Of a DNA stretch of 64,000 bases, positions 7,507 to 16,058 are shown piece by piece. The stretch lies in contig NKIM01000009.1 of NCBI GenBank assembly GCA_002255955.1, positions 62,001 to 126,000 on the forward strand, given 5' to 3'. Source of the DNA: Burkholderiales bacterium PBB2 (lineage in GTDB: Bacteria > Pseudomonadota > Gammaproteobacteria > Burkholderiales > Burkholderiaceae_C). Under the pieces are notes generated by a model, which was not told where the DNA came from, did not search any database, and worked only from the letters and a program-made list of their open reading frames with translations. The first letter of the stretch is position 1; each line of letters starts with the position of its first letter. The position numbers were made by a program, and so were the translations under genes.

Positions 7507-8426
7507 GTGGCGTCGAAGGACTCGCTGCGGTGGGCGGCCTGAGCCCTCTCGACCAAAGCCTGCGCATGAGTGCGCTCTGGCGCAGCGCGCAGGAGGGCCT
7601 GGGCGCCAGCAGCCCGATCACCAGCGCGGTCGGCGGCGCGGACGGCAAAAGCGCCGAGCCGGCCGAACAGGCCCAGCTGCCGCCCGAAGCCGCCAGCGCC
7701 CAGGCCGTTGCGCCCAGCCAGCCCCTGCGCCTGAGCAGCCTGCTGGCCGACCCGACCCAGCTGGCGCGCACGCGCCCGACACCAGTGCAGGCCGAGCTTG
7801 AGGAGGAGCCGGAACACCGCGCGGCGGATGAAGAAAGCAGCCCAGCCCGCCCCGGCGTGGCCGAGCCAGGCGACTGGCGCCTCCTGCTGCTGCGGCGCTG
7901 GCAGCAATCGAGCCTGCCCGAGGCGCGGCTGATCCTGCAGCGTGCACGCGAGCAATGGGCGCTGGGCCGGCGTGTGCTGCTGGCCTGCCCGGCCGGGCCC
8001 CTGCCGACCGCGGGCGAGATGCCCGCCACGCAGGCCGGTTGGGCCGCCCTGCTGCATGGGCAGGCCGGGCCCGCGGGCTTGAGCCTGGGCGGCCCGCGCT
8101 GGCGCGTGCAGATGCAGTGGCGCCAGGCCGCAGCGGCTGGCCGCACTGACGCGGGACCGGCCAGCTGCCTGATGGCCCATGCGGTGAAAGAAGCCCCCTC
8201 GCCCGGCCTGGCCTGGCAGCTGCGCCCCAGCCCCGAGCCCGGCCAGGCGCGCGCACGCATCGCCTTGCAGCTGGGCCCGGTGTGCGAGGCCGGGCAGCGC
8301 TGGCAAGACCTGGGCCTGCGACTGGATGCGGCGCGCGCCTTTCGCAGCGCCCTGGGCCCGCAGTGGAGCGTGTGGCTGCTGGCCAGCCCGGAGCCCTGGA
8401 TGTGCAGCTCGACGGACTGGAATTGA
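7503..8426 (+). CDS. Unrecognised T3SS-operon protein, possible FliK/SctP-like C-terminus
   Basis: 307 residues; I do not recognise the family. Residues 1-115 are Ala/Gly/Pro/Glu-rich and look disordered. Residues 120-300 are more ordered, starting WRLLLLRRWQQ and ending WSVWLLASPEPW. No signal peptide or membrane helix. The stretch near 240-290 (WQLRPSPEPGQARARIALQL and then LRLDAARAFRSAL) is weakly reminiscent of the C-terminal domain of FliK/SctP-type length regulators; this is speculation. It starts on the stop of the acetyltransferase gene (ATGA) and ends 12 bases before the kinase start, so it belongs to the same transcript. Confidence 0.6.
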   Translation: MSGVEGLAAVGGLSPLDQSLRMSALWRSAQEGLGASSPITSAVGGADGKSAEPAEQAQLPPEAASAQAVAPSQPLRLSSLLADPTQLARTRPTPVQAELEEEPEHRAADEESSPARPGVAEPGDWRLLLLRRWQQSSLPEARLILQRAREQWALGRRVLLACPAGPLPTAGEMPATQAGWAALLHGQAGPAGLSLGGPRWRVQMQWRQAAAAGRTDAGPASCLMAHAVKEAPSPGLAWQLRPSPEPGQARARIALQLGPVCEAGQRWQDLGLRLDAARAFRSALGPQWSVWLLASPEPWMCSSTDWN

Positions 8427-8438
8427 ACGAGGATGACG

Positions 8439-9611
8439 ATGAACGCTGCTGTTTGTGACACCCACGCCGACGCCGAAGCCGGGAGCGAGCGCCTCTCGGC
8501 GGACAGCCTGAGTCTGCTCAGCCGCCTGGGCGAAACCGCCGCCCTGCTGGAGCATGGCCGCCTGGTCTGGGCCTCGTGCACCTGGCAGGCCGCCTGGCCC
8601 AGCCTGCCGGAAGGCAGCAGCCTGGCGGCGCTGGACGCAGCCCTGCCCGGCCTGCTGCTGGCCCTGCAGGCGCTGGCGCCGAACGGCCTCTTGCAGCCGC
8701 TGAGCCTGAGCCCGGCCGCGCAGTGGGAAGCCAGCGCCCTGCCCCTTGCACCAGGCCGCTGCCTGCTGCGCCTGAAGGACCGGCGCGAGCGCGCCCGCGT
8801 GCTGCAGCGCCAGCTGGACGACCGCGAGCAGCTGCTCTTCACCTCGCGCGTGATCTCGGTGGGCGAGATGGCCACCACCTTGGCCCATGAGCTGAACCAG
8901 CCCATCGGCGCGGCCAGCAATCTGCTGCGCGGCCTGCGCATGCGCCTGGCGCGGCGCGCGGCCGAGAAGCCCGCCGCCGCGCTCAGCAGCGAGGAAAGCG
9001 GCGCGCTCGAACGGGCGCTGGAACAGCTGAGTTTTGCGGCCCGGGTGATCACGCGCATCCGCGAGTTCACCCATTCGCGCCAACCGCGCCTGCAGCGCCT
9101 GGACCTGGCGGCCCTGCTGCGTGAATCACTGGGCCTGCTGGACTGGGACCTGCAGCGCAGCGAGGTGCAGCTGAGCCTGGACCTGCCCAGCCAGCCCCTG
9201 CTGGTGCGCGGCGACGCGGTGATGCTGCAGCAGGTGCTGGTCAATCTGATGCGCAACGCCCTGGACGCCATGCGCCAGCCACCCGCCCAGACGGCACCGC
9301 GCCTGGGCCTGCGCCTGCGCAGCGAGCAGGGCCAGGCCCTGCTGCAGGTGCAGGACAACGGCTGCGGCCTCAGCGAAGCGGCGGAGAAAAACCTGTTCGT
9401 GCCTTTCGCCTCGACCAAGCCCTCGGGCATGGGTGTGGGCCTGGCCATCTGCCGCTCCTTCATCGAGCTGCACCAGGGCCGACTCTGGTTCAGCCGCAAT
9501 CCCGAGCGCGGCTGCAGCTTCCACATCGACCTGCCGCTCGACAGCGGCGCCCCCGCCAGCGCGGCGGATCGCTTGGCCGCGCCCTCTCCCCAACCCGTCC
9601 GTCTGGAGTGA
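8439..9611 (+). CDS. Soluble FixL-like sensor histidine kinase in the T3SS operon
   Basis: 390 residues, no membrane segment. Residues 20-120 form a degenerate PAS-like sensory region. A coiled-coil linker leads to the H-box TLAHELNQPIGAASNLLRG with phospho-acceptor His150. Then come the N-box NLMRNALDAM, G1 DNGCGL, and a G2 region with GMGVGLAICRS. The HELNQP form of the H-box is typical of FixL/DctB-type kinases. ATG at 8439 is preferred over 8433 because GAGG (8429-8432) then has a 6-base spacer. It is followed after 6 bases by the response-regulator gene. The input signal is unknown; a cytoplasmic cue is likely. Confidence 0.9.
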   Translation: MNAAVCDTHADAEAGSERLSADSLSLLSRLGETAALLEHGRLVWASCTWQAAWPSLPEGSSLAALDAALPGLLLALQALAPNGLLQPLSLSPAAQWEASALPLAPGRCLLRLKDRRERARVLQRQLDDREQLLFTSRVISVGEMATTLAHELNQPIGAASNLLRGLRMRLARRAAEKPAAALSSEESGALERALEQLSFAARVITRIREFTHSRQPRLQRLDLAALLRESLGLLDWDLQRSEVQLSLDLPSQPLLVRGDAVMLQQVLVNLMRNALDAMRQPPAQTAPRLGLRLRSEQGQALLQVQDNGCGLSEAAEKNLFVPFASTKPSGMGVGLAICRSFIELHQGRLWFSRNPERGCSFHIDLPLDSGAPASAADRLAAPSPQPVRLE

Positions 9612-9617
9612 AGTCCG

Positions 9618-10313
9618 ATGTCCCAGCCCTCACCCACCATCTACCTGATCGACGACAACGCCGACTTCCGCGCCTCGGCCGAGTTCTGGCTCGATGCCGC
9701 CGGCTACCAGGTGCAGGCCCTCGGCGACCCGGAGCAGGCGCTGCAAGCCCTGGGCCGGCACCCGAGCGCCGAGCGCGGCTGCGTGCTGATGGATGTGCGC
9801 ATGCCCGAGATTTCGGGCCTGGATCTGCATGACCGCATGAACGAGCGCGGCCTGGACCTGCCCGTGGTCTATATGAGCGGCCATGCCGATGTGGCCCTGG
9901 CGGTGCGCGCCATGCAAAAAGGCGCGGTCAGCTTTCTGGAGAAACCGCTCGACGAGGAGGCCCTGGAGCGCGCGCTGCAAGCGGCCTTTGCCCGCATGGA
10001 GGCGCGGCAGCAGCAGCAGGCCAAGCAGGTCCCGCCCGAGGACGAGGCCGGCCCGCACAGCAAGGCCGAGGCCGGCGACAGCCCCGGCGCGCAGGAGTTC
10101 CGCCGCCGCGAGGCCACGCTGGCACCGCGCGAGCGCGAGGTGCTGGGCTGGGTGATCCAGGGCATCTACAACAAGAACATCGCCGACCGCATGCAGCTCT
10201 CGGTCAAGACCATCGAGCTCTACCGCGCCCGCGGCATGGGCAAGATGGGCGCACGCTCGGTGGCCGAGCTGACGCGCATGATGGTCAGCCGCCAGGTGGA
10301 GGGCGCATGCTGA
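9618..10313 (+). CDS. FixJ-like response regulator in the T3SS operon
   Basis: 231 residues. The N-terminal receiver domain has acidic D13/D14, the phospho-acceptor D59 in VLMDVRMPE, and the conserved Ser and Lys in MSGHAD and FLEKPLDEE. A Gln/Glu-rich linker (about 125-160) leads to a LuxR/GerE-type helix-turn-helix (LAPREREVLGWVIQGIYNK, then VKTIELYRARGMGKMGA). It is the evident partner of the kinase just upstream and overlaps sctQ by 7 bases. It probably controls transcription of T3SS or effector genes. The target promoter is not visible here. Confidence 0.92.
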   Translation: MSQPSPTIYLIDDNADFRASAEFWLDAAGYQVQALGDPEQALQALGRHPSAERGCVLMDVRMPEISGLDLHDRMNERGLDLPVVYMSGHADVALAVRAMQKGAVSFLEKPLDEEALERALQAAFARMEARQQQQAKQVPPEDEAGPHSKAEAGDSPGAQEFRRREATLAPREREVLGWVIQGIYNKNIADRMQLSVKTIELYRARGMGKMGARSVAELTRMMVSRQVEGAC

Positions 10314-11209
10314 GCCCGGCCCCGCAAGCACCCGCAGCGCGGGGCGAGCGCCTGCACGAGCCGGCGGCGGAGGGCCATGCGAGCCGGCTCAGCCTGGCCG
10401 CCGACAGCCCGAGCGGCCCGGTGCAGCTGCTGCTGCCCCCCGAGCTGCACAGCCCGGCCCAGGCCGCCCTGCTGCTGCACCGCGCGGCCACCTGGCTCGA
10501 TGCCCTGGAGGACTGGCTGGCACCGGGCGAGCTGCTGCACTGGGCACCGGCTGCGGCGGCAGGCCCCGGCACCGCACCGGGCCGGCTGCGCGCCGCCATC
10601 GCCTGGGGCCACCGGACCGACGAGTTCGGCGGCCCGCAAGGCCTGGAGCTGGAGGCCGCGCCCCTGTTCCAGCGCCCGGCGCCGCCGCCCCTGCTGGGCC
10701 TGCAATGGCCAGCCCTGGCGGCCGAGCTGCTGCTGGGCCGGCAAGACCTGCCCCCCGAAGACCTGGCCGGCCTGGCCCTGGGCAGCGTGCTGCTGATCGA
10801 GGCCAGCTTCTGCAGCGATTGGCAGGCCTGGCTGCGCCTGCCCGCCGGCTGCACCGCCATGGCCCCGACCTGGGGGCGCAGCCTGTGCGCCGGCAGCGAA
10901 GCCAGCTGGTTCGACCGCCCCAGCGGCCTGGCTGCGCGCGCGCCGGGCAGCGGCGTGCTGGAGTTCCGCCAGGCCCTGGCCGAGCCCCTGCCGGCCGAGC
11001 GCCTGTTCGGCTGGGCCCCGCTGGCCACGGCCTTGGAGCCCGCCACGCCCATCAGCCTGTGGTGGGTGGACCGCAGCGGCCAGCAGCCCGACTGCGAGCT
11101 GGCCCGCGGCGAGCGCCTGGCCTGGGGCCGGGGTCAGGCCTTGCGGGTGACCGAGCTGTGCGCGCCCGAGCGCTGCGCCCAGCTGCAGGCGGAGCGTGCA
11201 TGGACCTGA
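10307..11209 (+). CDS. sctQ: T3SS C-ring/sorting-platform protein SctQ
   Basis: 300 residues. The N-terminal two-thirds are poorly conserved. The last 40 residues (ELARGERLAWGRGQALRVTEL) fit the end of a SPOA (surface presentation of antigens) domain of the YscQ/HrcQ/FliN family. It lies directly before sctR, as in nearly all injectisome operons, and overlaps it by 10 bases. SctQ forms the cytoplasmic platform that sorts chaperone-substrate complexes. Internal translation start for a short C-terminal form, known in several systems, cannot be judged here. Confidence 0.78.
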   Translation: MLSPAPQAPAARGERLHEPAAEGHASRLSLAADSPSGPVQLLLPPELHSPAQAALLLHRAATWLDALEDWLAPGELLHWAPAAAAGPGTAPGRLRAAIAWGHRTDEFGGPQGLELEAAPLFQRPAPPPLLGLQWPALAAELLLGRQDLPPEDLAGLALGSVLLIEASFCSDWQAWLRLPAGCTAMAPTWGRSLCAGSEASWFDRPSGLAARAPGSGVLEFRQALAEPLPAERLFGWAPLATALEPATPISLWWVDRSGQQPDCELARGERLAWGRGQALRVTELCAPERCAQLQAERAWT

Positions 11210-11850
11210 ATCAGTTCTCGCCCGCCTCGGCCCTGCTGACGGTGGTGCTGCTTTCGCTGGCGCCTTTCGTCGCGGTGATGGTGACCTCCTTCACCAAGCT
11301 GGTGGTGGTGTTCGGCCTGCTGCGCAATGCCCTGGCCTTGCAGCAGACCCCGCCCAATATCGTGCTCAATGGCCTGGCCCTGGTGCTGAGCGTGTATGTG
11401 ATGTACCCGGTCGGGGTGCAGATGCAGCAGCGCATCGGTGACAAGCCCCTGGGCAGCAATGCCCAGGCCATGCTGGCTGCGGCCGATCAGGCCAAGGAAC
11501 CGCTGCGCGAGTTCCTGATCCGCCACACCCGGCCGCTGGAGCGCGCCTTTTTTCTGAAGACCGCGCAGCGCTCCCTGCCCCCCGAGGCGGCCGAAGCCCT
11601 GAGCGAGCGCGACTTCATCGTCGTGGTGCCGGCCTTCACCGTGAGCGAGTTGTCGGTGGCTTTCGAGATCGGCTTCTTGATCTTCCTGCCCTTTCTGGTG
11701 GTGGATCTGGTGGTGGCCAACATCCTGATGGCCATGGGCATGCAAATGCTCTCGCCCACCACCGTGTCCCTGCCCTTCAAGCTGCTGCTGTTCGTGCTGA
11801 TCGACGGCTGGGTGAAGCTGGTGCACGGCCTGATCCTGACCTACCACTGA
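11200..11850 (+). CDS. sctR: T3SS export-gate protein SctR
   Basis: 216 residues with four transmembrane helices. Family hallmarks are visible: FTKLVVVFGLLRNALALQQT near the N-terminus, LVLSVYVMYPVG, and the C-terminal segment from EIGFLIFLPFLVVDLVVANI to KLLLFVLIDGW. SctR forms the pentameric core of the export gate with SctS and SctT. The ATG at 11200 overlaps the sctQ stop. One of the best-conserved T3SS proteins, so the call is firm. Confidence 0.98.
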   Translation: MDLNQFSPASALLTVVLLSLAPFVAVMVTSFTKLVVVFGLLRNALALQQTPPNIVLNGLALVLSVYVMYPVGVQMQQRIGDKPLGSNAQAMLAAADQAKEPLREFLIRHTRPLERAFFLKTAQRSLPPEAAEALSERDFIVVVPAFTVSELSVAFEIGFLIFLPFLVVDLVVANILMAMGMQMLSPTTVSLPFKLLLFVLIDGWVKLVHGLILTYH

Positions 11851-11861
11851 GGCCCAAACCC

Positions 11862-12131
11862 ATGAACAACGAAGTGATCCAGCTGACGCAGCAGGCGCTG
11901 TGGTTTGTGCTGCTGCTGTCGGCACCGCCGATCCTGGTGGCGGCCGTGGTCGGCTTGCTGGTGGCTTTTGTGCAGGCGGCCACACAGCTGCAGGAGCAAA
12001 CCCTGCCCTTTCTGCTCAAGTTCCTGGCCATCGTGCTGACGCTTTTTGTCACCGCCTCGCTGCTGGGCGGCGGGCTGTACCAGTTCAGCGACCGGGTGTT
12101 CAGCGACTTCGCCAGCCTGGTGCGGCGCTGA
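11862..12131 (+). CDS. sctS: T3SS export-gate protein SctS
   Basis: 89 residues with two transmembrane helices, the usual SctS/FliQ size. It starts with MNNEVIQLTQQALWFVLLLS and has the conserved inter-helix stretch AFVQAATQLQEQTLPFLLKF. SctS wraps around the SctR/SctT gate. It begins 11 bases after sctR. Confidence 0.97.
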   Translation: MNNEVIQLTQQALWFVLLLSAPPILVAAVVGLLVAFVQAATQLQEQTLPFLLKFLAIVLTLFVTASLLGGGLYQFSDRVFSDFASLVRR

Positions 12132-12146
12132 GCGCGGGCGCGCCGC

Positions 12147-12950
12147 ATGGACTTTCTCGCCACCCTGGATCTGGGCCAGGCCCTGCTGCTCTGGGGTCTG
12201 TGCGCCGCGCGCATCGCCACGGCCTTCCTGCTGCTGCCCCTGTTCAGCCAGGATGTCGTGCCCAGCCTGGTGCGCAATGCCATCTTCATGAGCCTGGCCG
12301 GCCTGGCCATGGCCTTGCAGGGGCCTGCCCTGCTGCAGGCGAAGCTGCCCTGGGGTGATGCCTGGGGCCTGCTGCTGTGCCTGGGGCGCGAGGTCTTCAT
12401 CGGTGCGGCGCTGGGCTTCTTCTGGGCCCTGCTGCTCTGGGCCTTCGAGGCGGCGGGGCAGATCATCGACACCAAGATCGGCGCCACCACGGCGCAGATC
12501 GTCGATCCGCTGGGCGGGCACCAGACCTCGCTGAACGGCGCCCTGCTCTCGCGCCTGGCGGGCTGGGTGTTCATGAGCAGCGGCGGCTTCATGCTGATGG
12601 TGGGCAGCTTGCTGGACAGCTATGCCCTGCTGCCCCTGCATGGGCAAGACCTGACCCTGTGGCCCGGCGGCGCGCGCCTGTTCGAGACCGGCTTCGGCCG
12701 CCTGATGGCCTTGAGCCTCTTGATCGCTGCGCCCGCCCTGCTGCTGAGCTGGGTGATGGACATGGCCATGGGCTTGATCAACCGCTTTGCGCCACAGCTC
12801 AATGTGGCCTCGGTGGCCAGCTCGCTCAAGAGCGTGGCAGTGGTCTGGTTGCTGTGGCTGCAGCTGACCTTTCTGGCCGAGCAGCTGGGCGGCCAGCTGA
12901 TGCTGCAGCCAGCGGCACTGAAAGCCTTGCTGCTGCAGCTCTGGCGCTGA
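12147..12950 (+). CDS. sctT: T3SS export-gate protein SctT
   Basis: 267 residues with six or more hydrophobic helices. It carries SctT/FliR hallmarks: an early RIATAFLLLPLF helix, GREVFIGAALGFFWALLLWAF, and QIIDTKIGATTAQIVDP. SctT completes the SctR5-S4-T1 gate. It is the last T3SS gene in the window. The usual next gene, sctU (substrate switch), does not follow and must lie elsewhere, as must sctV. Confidence 0.97.
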   Translation: MDFLATLDLGQALLLWGLCAARIATAFLLLPLFSQDVVPSLVRNAIFMSLAGLAMALQGPALLQAKLPWGDAWGLLLCLGREVFIGAALGFFWALLLWAFEAAGQIIDTKIGATTAQIVDPLGGHQTSLNGALLSRLAGWVFMSSGGFMLMVGSLLDSYALLPLHGQDLTLWPGGARLFETGFGRLMALSLLIAAPALLLSWVMDMAMGLINRFAPQLNVASVASSLKSVAVVWLLWLQLTFLAEQLGGQLMLQPAALKALLLQLWR

Positions 12951-13110
12951 CACCGGCCGCCGAGCGGGCTGAGGCGGAGCGGCCCGGGCCGGGGCAGGCC
13001 CCATGGCTAGGGGCAAGTGGGGGGTTCAGCCGTCACAAGCTTGGCGTACAGTCGCCCAGCCCCTCCCCTGATGTTCCTGCTGATCCGGCCTTGCGCCCCT
13101 CTACCCACCC

Positions 13111-16023
13111 ATGTCTGCCGATCGTGCCCAATGGCAACGCCTGTCCGCCCTGCTCAATGAAGCGCTGGATCTCAGCGCCGGCGCGCGGCAGGCCTGGCTG
13201 AACCGGCTGCACCAGGAAGATGCAGAGCTGGCCCGGCAGGTGGCCGATCTGCTGGCCAATGAAGCCACCTTGCCCAGCGTCGGGCCACGGGTGTCTGCAG
13301 CCCCAACCACCAGCCCACGCGAGCCGGCACCGAGGCCGGCCGCCACTCTGTCGGTCGATCGCGAGCCGGCCGCGCACGAAGCCACGCCCACCACCCCAGT
13401 GCCCGCCCCGCAGGCGCCGGCCCAGCGCCTGGGCGCCTGGTCTTTGCTCTCGCGCATCGGCCAGGGTGGCATGGGCGAGGTCTGGCTGGCCGAGCGAGCC
13501 GATGGCCTCTACCAGGCCCGTGCCGCCATCAAGCTGCTGCGCAGCGACCTCGATGCCCGCCAGCTGGGCGCCCGCTTCGCACGCGAACGCGCGGTGCTGG
13601 GCCGGCTCAACCACCCCGGCATTGCCCGCCTGCTGGACGCCGGCATCGGCGCCCAGGGCCAGGCCTATCTGGTGCTGGAGCATGTCGAGGGCCGCGCGCT
13701 CAACGACCATGTGCTGCACCAATGCCCGCGCGTGGCCGAACGGGTGCAGCTGCTGATCCGCGTGGCCGAGGCAGTGGACCACGCCCATGCCCAGCTGATC
13801 GTGCACCGCGACCTCAAGCCCACCAATGTGCTGGTGCAGGCCGATGGCCAGCCCAAGCTGCTGGACTTCGGCATCGCCGCCCTGCTGGAGGACGAGCCCG
13901 GCGACGCCAACCACGACCTGACCCGCCAGGCCGGCTTGAGCCTGACGCTCAACTACGCCGCCCCCGAGCAGCTGCTGGGTGACCTGATTGACACCCGGGC
14001 CGATGTCTTCGCCCTCGGTGTGATGCTGTTCGAGCTGCTCAGCGGCAGCCTGCCTTTCGCGCCACGCGGCAGCAAACGCACCGCCACCGAGCGCGCGCTG
14101 CTGCATGACGAGCCTGTGCGACTGGCCGCGGCTGCCGAGCGAAGTGGCGCCCACTACGACCCGGCCAGCCCGGGCTTGCCGGCCGATGCCCAGCTGGCCC
14201 AGGGCGATCTGGAGGCCATCGTCGCCAAGGCCTTGCGCAAGAAGCCGGCCGATCGCTACGGCAGCGTGCGCGAGCTGATCAATGACCTGCAGCGCTGGCT
14301 GGAGCACCGCCCGGTGAGCGTGCGGCGCGAAGACTGGCGCCACCGCACCCGCCTGCTGCTGCGCCGCAATGCCTTGCTGGTGGGCGCCGGCAGCCTGGTG
14401 CTGCTGAGCCTGGGTGCCGGCCTGGGCGTGGCCACTTGGCAGTGGCAGCGGGCCGATGCCGCGGCGCGCCAGTCTGACCAGGTGACGCGCTACCTGACCG
14501 ACCTGCTGGCCACCGCCACACCCGAGGCCCATGGCGGCCAGTGGCCCACCGTGCTGCAGCTGCTGATGGAAAGCCGCGACGAGCTGCCGCAGAAGTTCGC
14601 CAACGACCCCGACACCCGGCTGCGCCTGCTCGAGGTGCTGAGCAACACCTTTGGCGCCCTCAACCATTTCGACGCCGCCTTCCCCCTGGCCGAGCAATGG
14701 ACCCAGCTGGCCCTGGAGCGCCACGGCGCCGGCAGCCCGCAGGCCCTGCAAGCCCAGCTGGGGCAGGCCTGGCTGTGGCAGATCAGCGGCCACCATGTGG
14801 AATCGATGACCTTGCTGGAGCCCTTGCGCGGCGCCATCGTCAAGACCTTTGGTGAAATCTCCGAACCGCACAGCCTGACCCTGCAGGTGCTGGCCGCCAA
14901 TGCCATGCACCTGGGTCGGCTGGACGAGGCCGAACGCATCCTGACCCAAAGCGGTGCCTTGCAGCAGCGCCTGCACCCGGGCGGCGCGCTCGAACGGGCT
15001 GACTACCTCAACAACCTGCGCGTGCTGCGCAACGAGCAGGGCCGGCCACGCGAGGCCCTGGCCGCGCTGGAAGCCACGCGCGACCTCTGGGACACGCGCG
15101 ATCCCAAGCTGGCCATGCAGATGCTGGTCATCCGCCAGAACCACCTGACCGATCTGCTGCGACTGAACCAGTTTGAGGGCGCACTGCAAACCCACCGCAA
15201 GCTGATCGAAGACATGAACCTCGTGCTGGGCCCGGGCAATGACCTGAGCTTCCTGGAGCACCGCGGCTTCATCCCCGAGTATTTCCTCGCACGCGGCCAG
15301 TACGGCGAGGCGCAGCGCGAGGTGCAGAGCCTGATCGACACGGCGGCGCGTGACAAAACCTGGCCCGAGAGTGCGCAGCTGCGCCTGCTCAGCATGGCCT
15401 TGATCGCCCAGACCCGCCACCAGCTGCAGACCGCGGGCGTCCACAACAAGCCGCCGCTGGCTCGCACCGAGGTGCAAGCCATGCCGGCCCGCACGCGGCA
15501 GGAGCTGATGCAGCTGCTCGATCGCCTGCGCCAGAACAGCAGCCTCACGCAGAGGCAGCGAAGCGGCATCGCCCTGGACCTGGCCGAGGTGGCCCTGGCC
15601 TTCGATGAGGCTGCGCTGGCCGAGCTCTGCATGCAGTCCATCGACCCCAGCAACCGCCGCGAGGCGCATGGCAAATCACGCCTGCTGATGGTGGAAGCAC
15701 AGCTCGCGCGCGCCCAGGGCGATCTGGCCCGCAGCCGCAGCCTGCAGGAAAAGCGCGTGGCGGCGCTGGAAGCCAGCACCGACCCGGCCACCGCCTTCAG
15801 CTGGTCGGCCCATCTGGACCTGGCCTACACCCTGCTGCTGCAGGGCGAGACCCAAGCCGCTCAGGCCAGCCTGGACCGTGCCCTCACGCGCCGCCCCACC
15901 ACCCTGCCCGGCGGCCACCCGCTGGACAGCCTGGGCGCCGGCCTGCAGGCCTGGATCAAGGCCGGCAAGCCCCCGTCGGCCCGGCCGCGCGCTTCACTGG
16001 GGGCCGCCTTCATCGGCTCGTGA
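13111..16023 (+). CDS. Transmembrane Ser/Thr protein kinase with C-terminal repeat domain
   Basis: 970 residues. Residues 1-50 form a small helical domain common at the start of proteobacterial PknB-like kinases, followed by a Pro/Ala-rich linker (55-105). The kinase domain spans about 108-400: glycine loop GQGGMGEV (117-124), catalytic Lys141, HRDLKPTN (232-239), DFG (252-254) and APEQ near 284. A transmembrane helix lies near 422-443. The 500-residue C-terminal part is helical and TPR-like, probably periplasmic. All catalytic residues are intact. It begins 160 bases after sctT in the same direction, but no evidence links it to the T3SS. Substrates unknown. Confidence 0.95.
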   Translation: MSADRAQWQRLSALLNEALDLSAGARQAWLNRLHQEDAELARQVADLLANEATLPSVGPRVSAAPTTSPREPAPRPAATLSVDREPAAHEATPTTPVPAPQAPAQRLGAWSLLSRIGQGGMGEVWLAERADGLYQARAAIKLLRSDLDARQLGARFARERAVLGRLNHPGIARLLDAGIGAQGQAYLVLEHVEGRALNDHVLHQCPRVAERVQLLIRVAEAVDHAHAQLIVHRDLKPTNVLVQADGQPKLLDFGIAALLEDEPGDANHDLTRQAGLSLTLNYAAPEQLLGDLIDTRADVFALGVMLFELLSGSLPFAPRGSKRTATERALLHDEPVRLAAAAERSGAHYDPASPGLPADAQLAQGDLEAIVAKALRKKPADRYGSVRELINDLQRWLEHRPVSVRREDWRHRTRLLLRRNALLVGAGSLVLLSLGAGLGVATWQWQRADAAARQSDQVTRYLTDLLATATPEAHGGQWPTVLQLLMESRDELPQKFANDPDTRLRLLEVLSNTFGALNHFDAAFPLAEQWTQLALERHGAGSPQALQAQLGQAWLWQISGHHVESMTLLEPLRGAIVKTFGEISEPHSLTLQVLAANAMHLGRLDEAERILTQSGALQQRLHPGGALERADYLNNLRVLRNEQGRPREALAALEATRDLWDTRDPKLAMQMLVIRQNHLTDLLRLNQFEGALQTHRKLIEDMNLVLGPGNDLSFLEHRGFIPEYFLARGQYGEAQREVQSLIDTAARDKTWPESAQLRLLSMALIAQTRHQLQTAGVHNKPPLARTEVQAMPARTRQELMQLLDRLRQNSSLTQRQRSGIALDLAEVALAFDEAALAELCMQSIDPSNRREAHGKSRLLMVEAQLARAQGDLARSRSLQEKRVAALEASTDPATAFSWSAHLDLAYTLLLQGETQAAQASLDRALTRRPTTLPGGHPLDSLGAGLQAWIKAGKPPSARPRASLGAAFIGS

Positions 16024-16034
16024 GGCTGGACCGC

Positions 16035-16058
16035 ACCGCGCTCAAGGTTGAGCGCGGT
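16035..16058. terminator. Strong hairpin between convergent genes, possible terminator
   Basis: ACCGCGCTCA (16035-16044) pairs perfectly with TGAGCGCGGT (16049-16058) around a 4-base loop. It lies just past the kinase stop and covers the stop codon of the convergent M56 gene. No clear U-run follows on either strand, so termination is inferred from position and stem strength only. Confidence 0.4.

Noticed and set aside
12961-13020. Possible terminator after sctT (GCCCC with GGGGC)
   Set aside because: Only a 5-base stem with no U-run, in very GC-rich sequence where such pairs occur by chance.
13033-15669. Minus-strand open frame of about 880 codons opposite the kinase
   Set aside because: Repetitive Gln/Gly/Leu/Ala composition, no motif, and it opposes an intact kinase domain.
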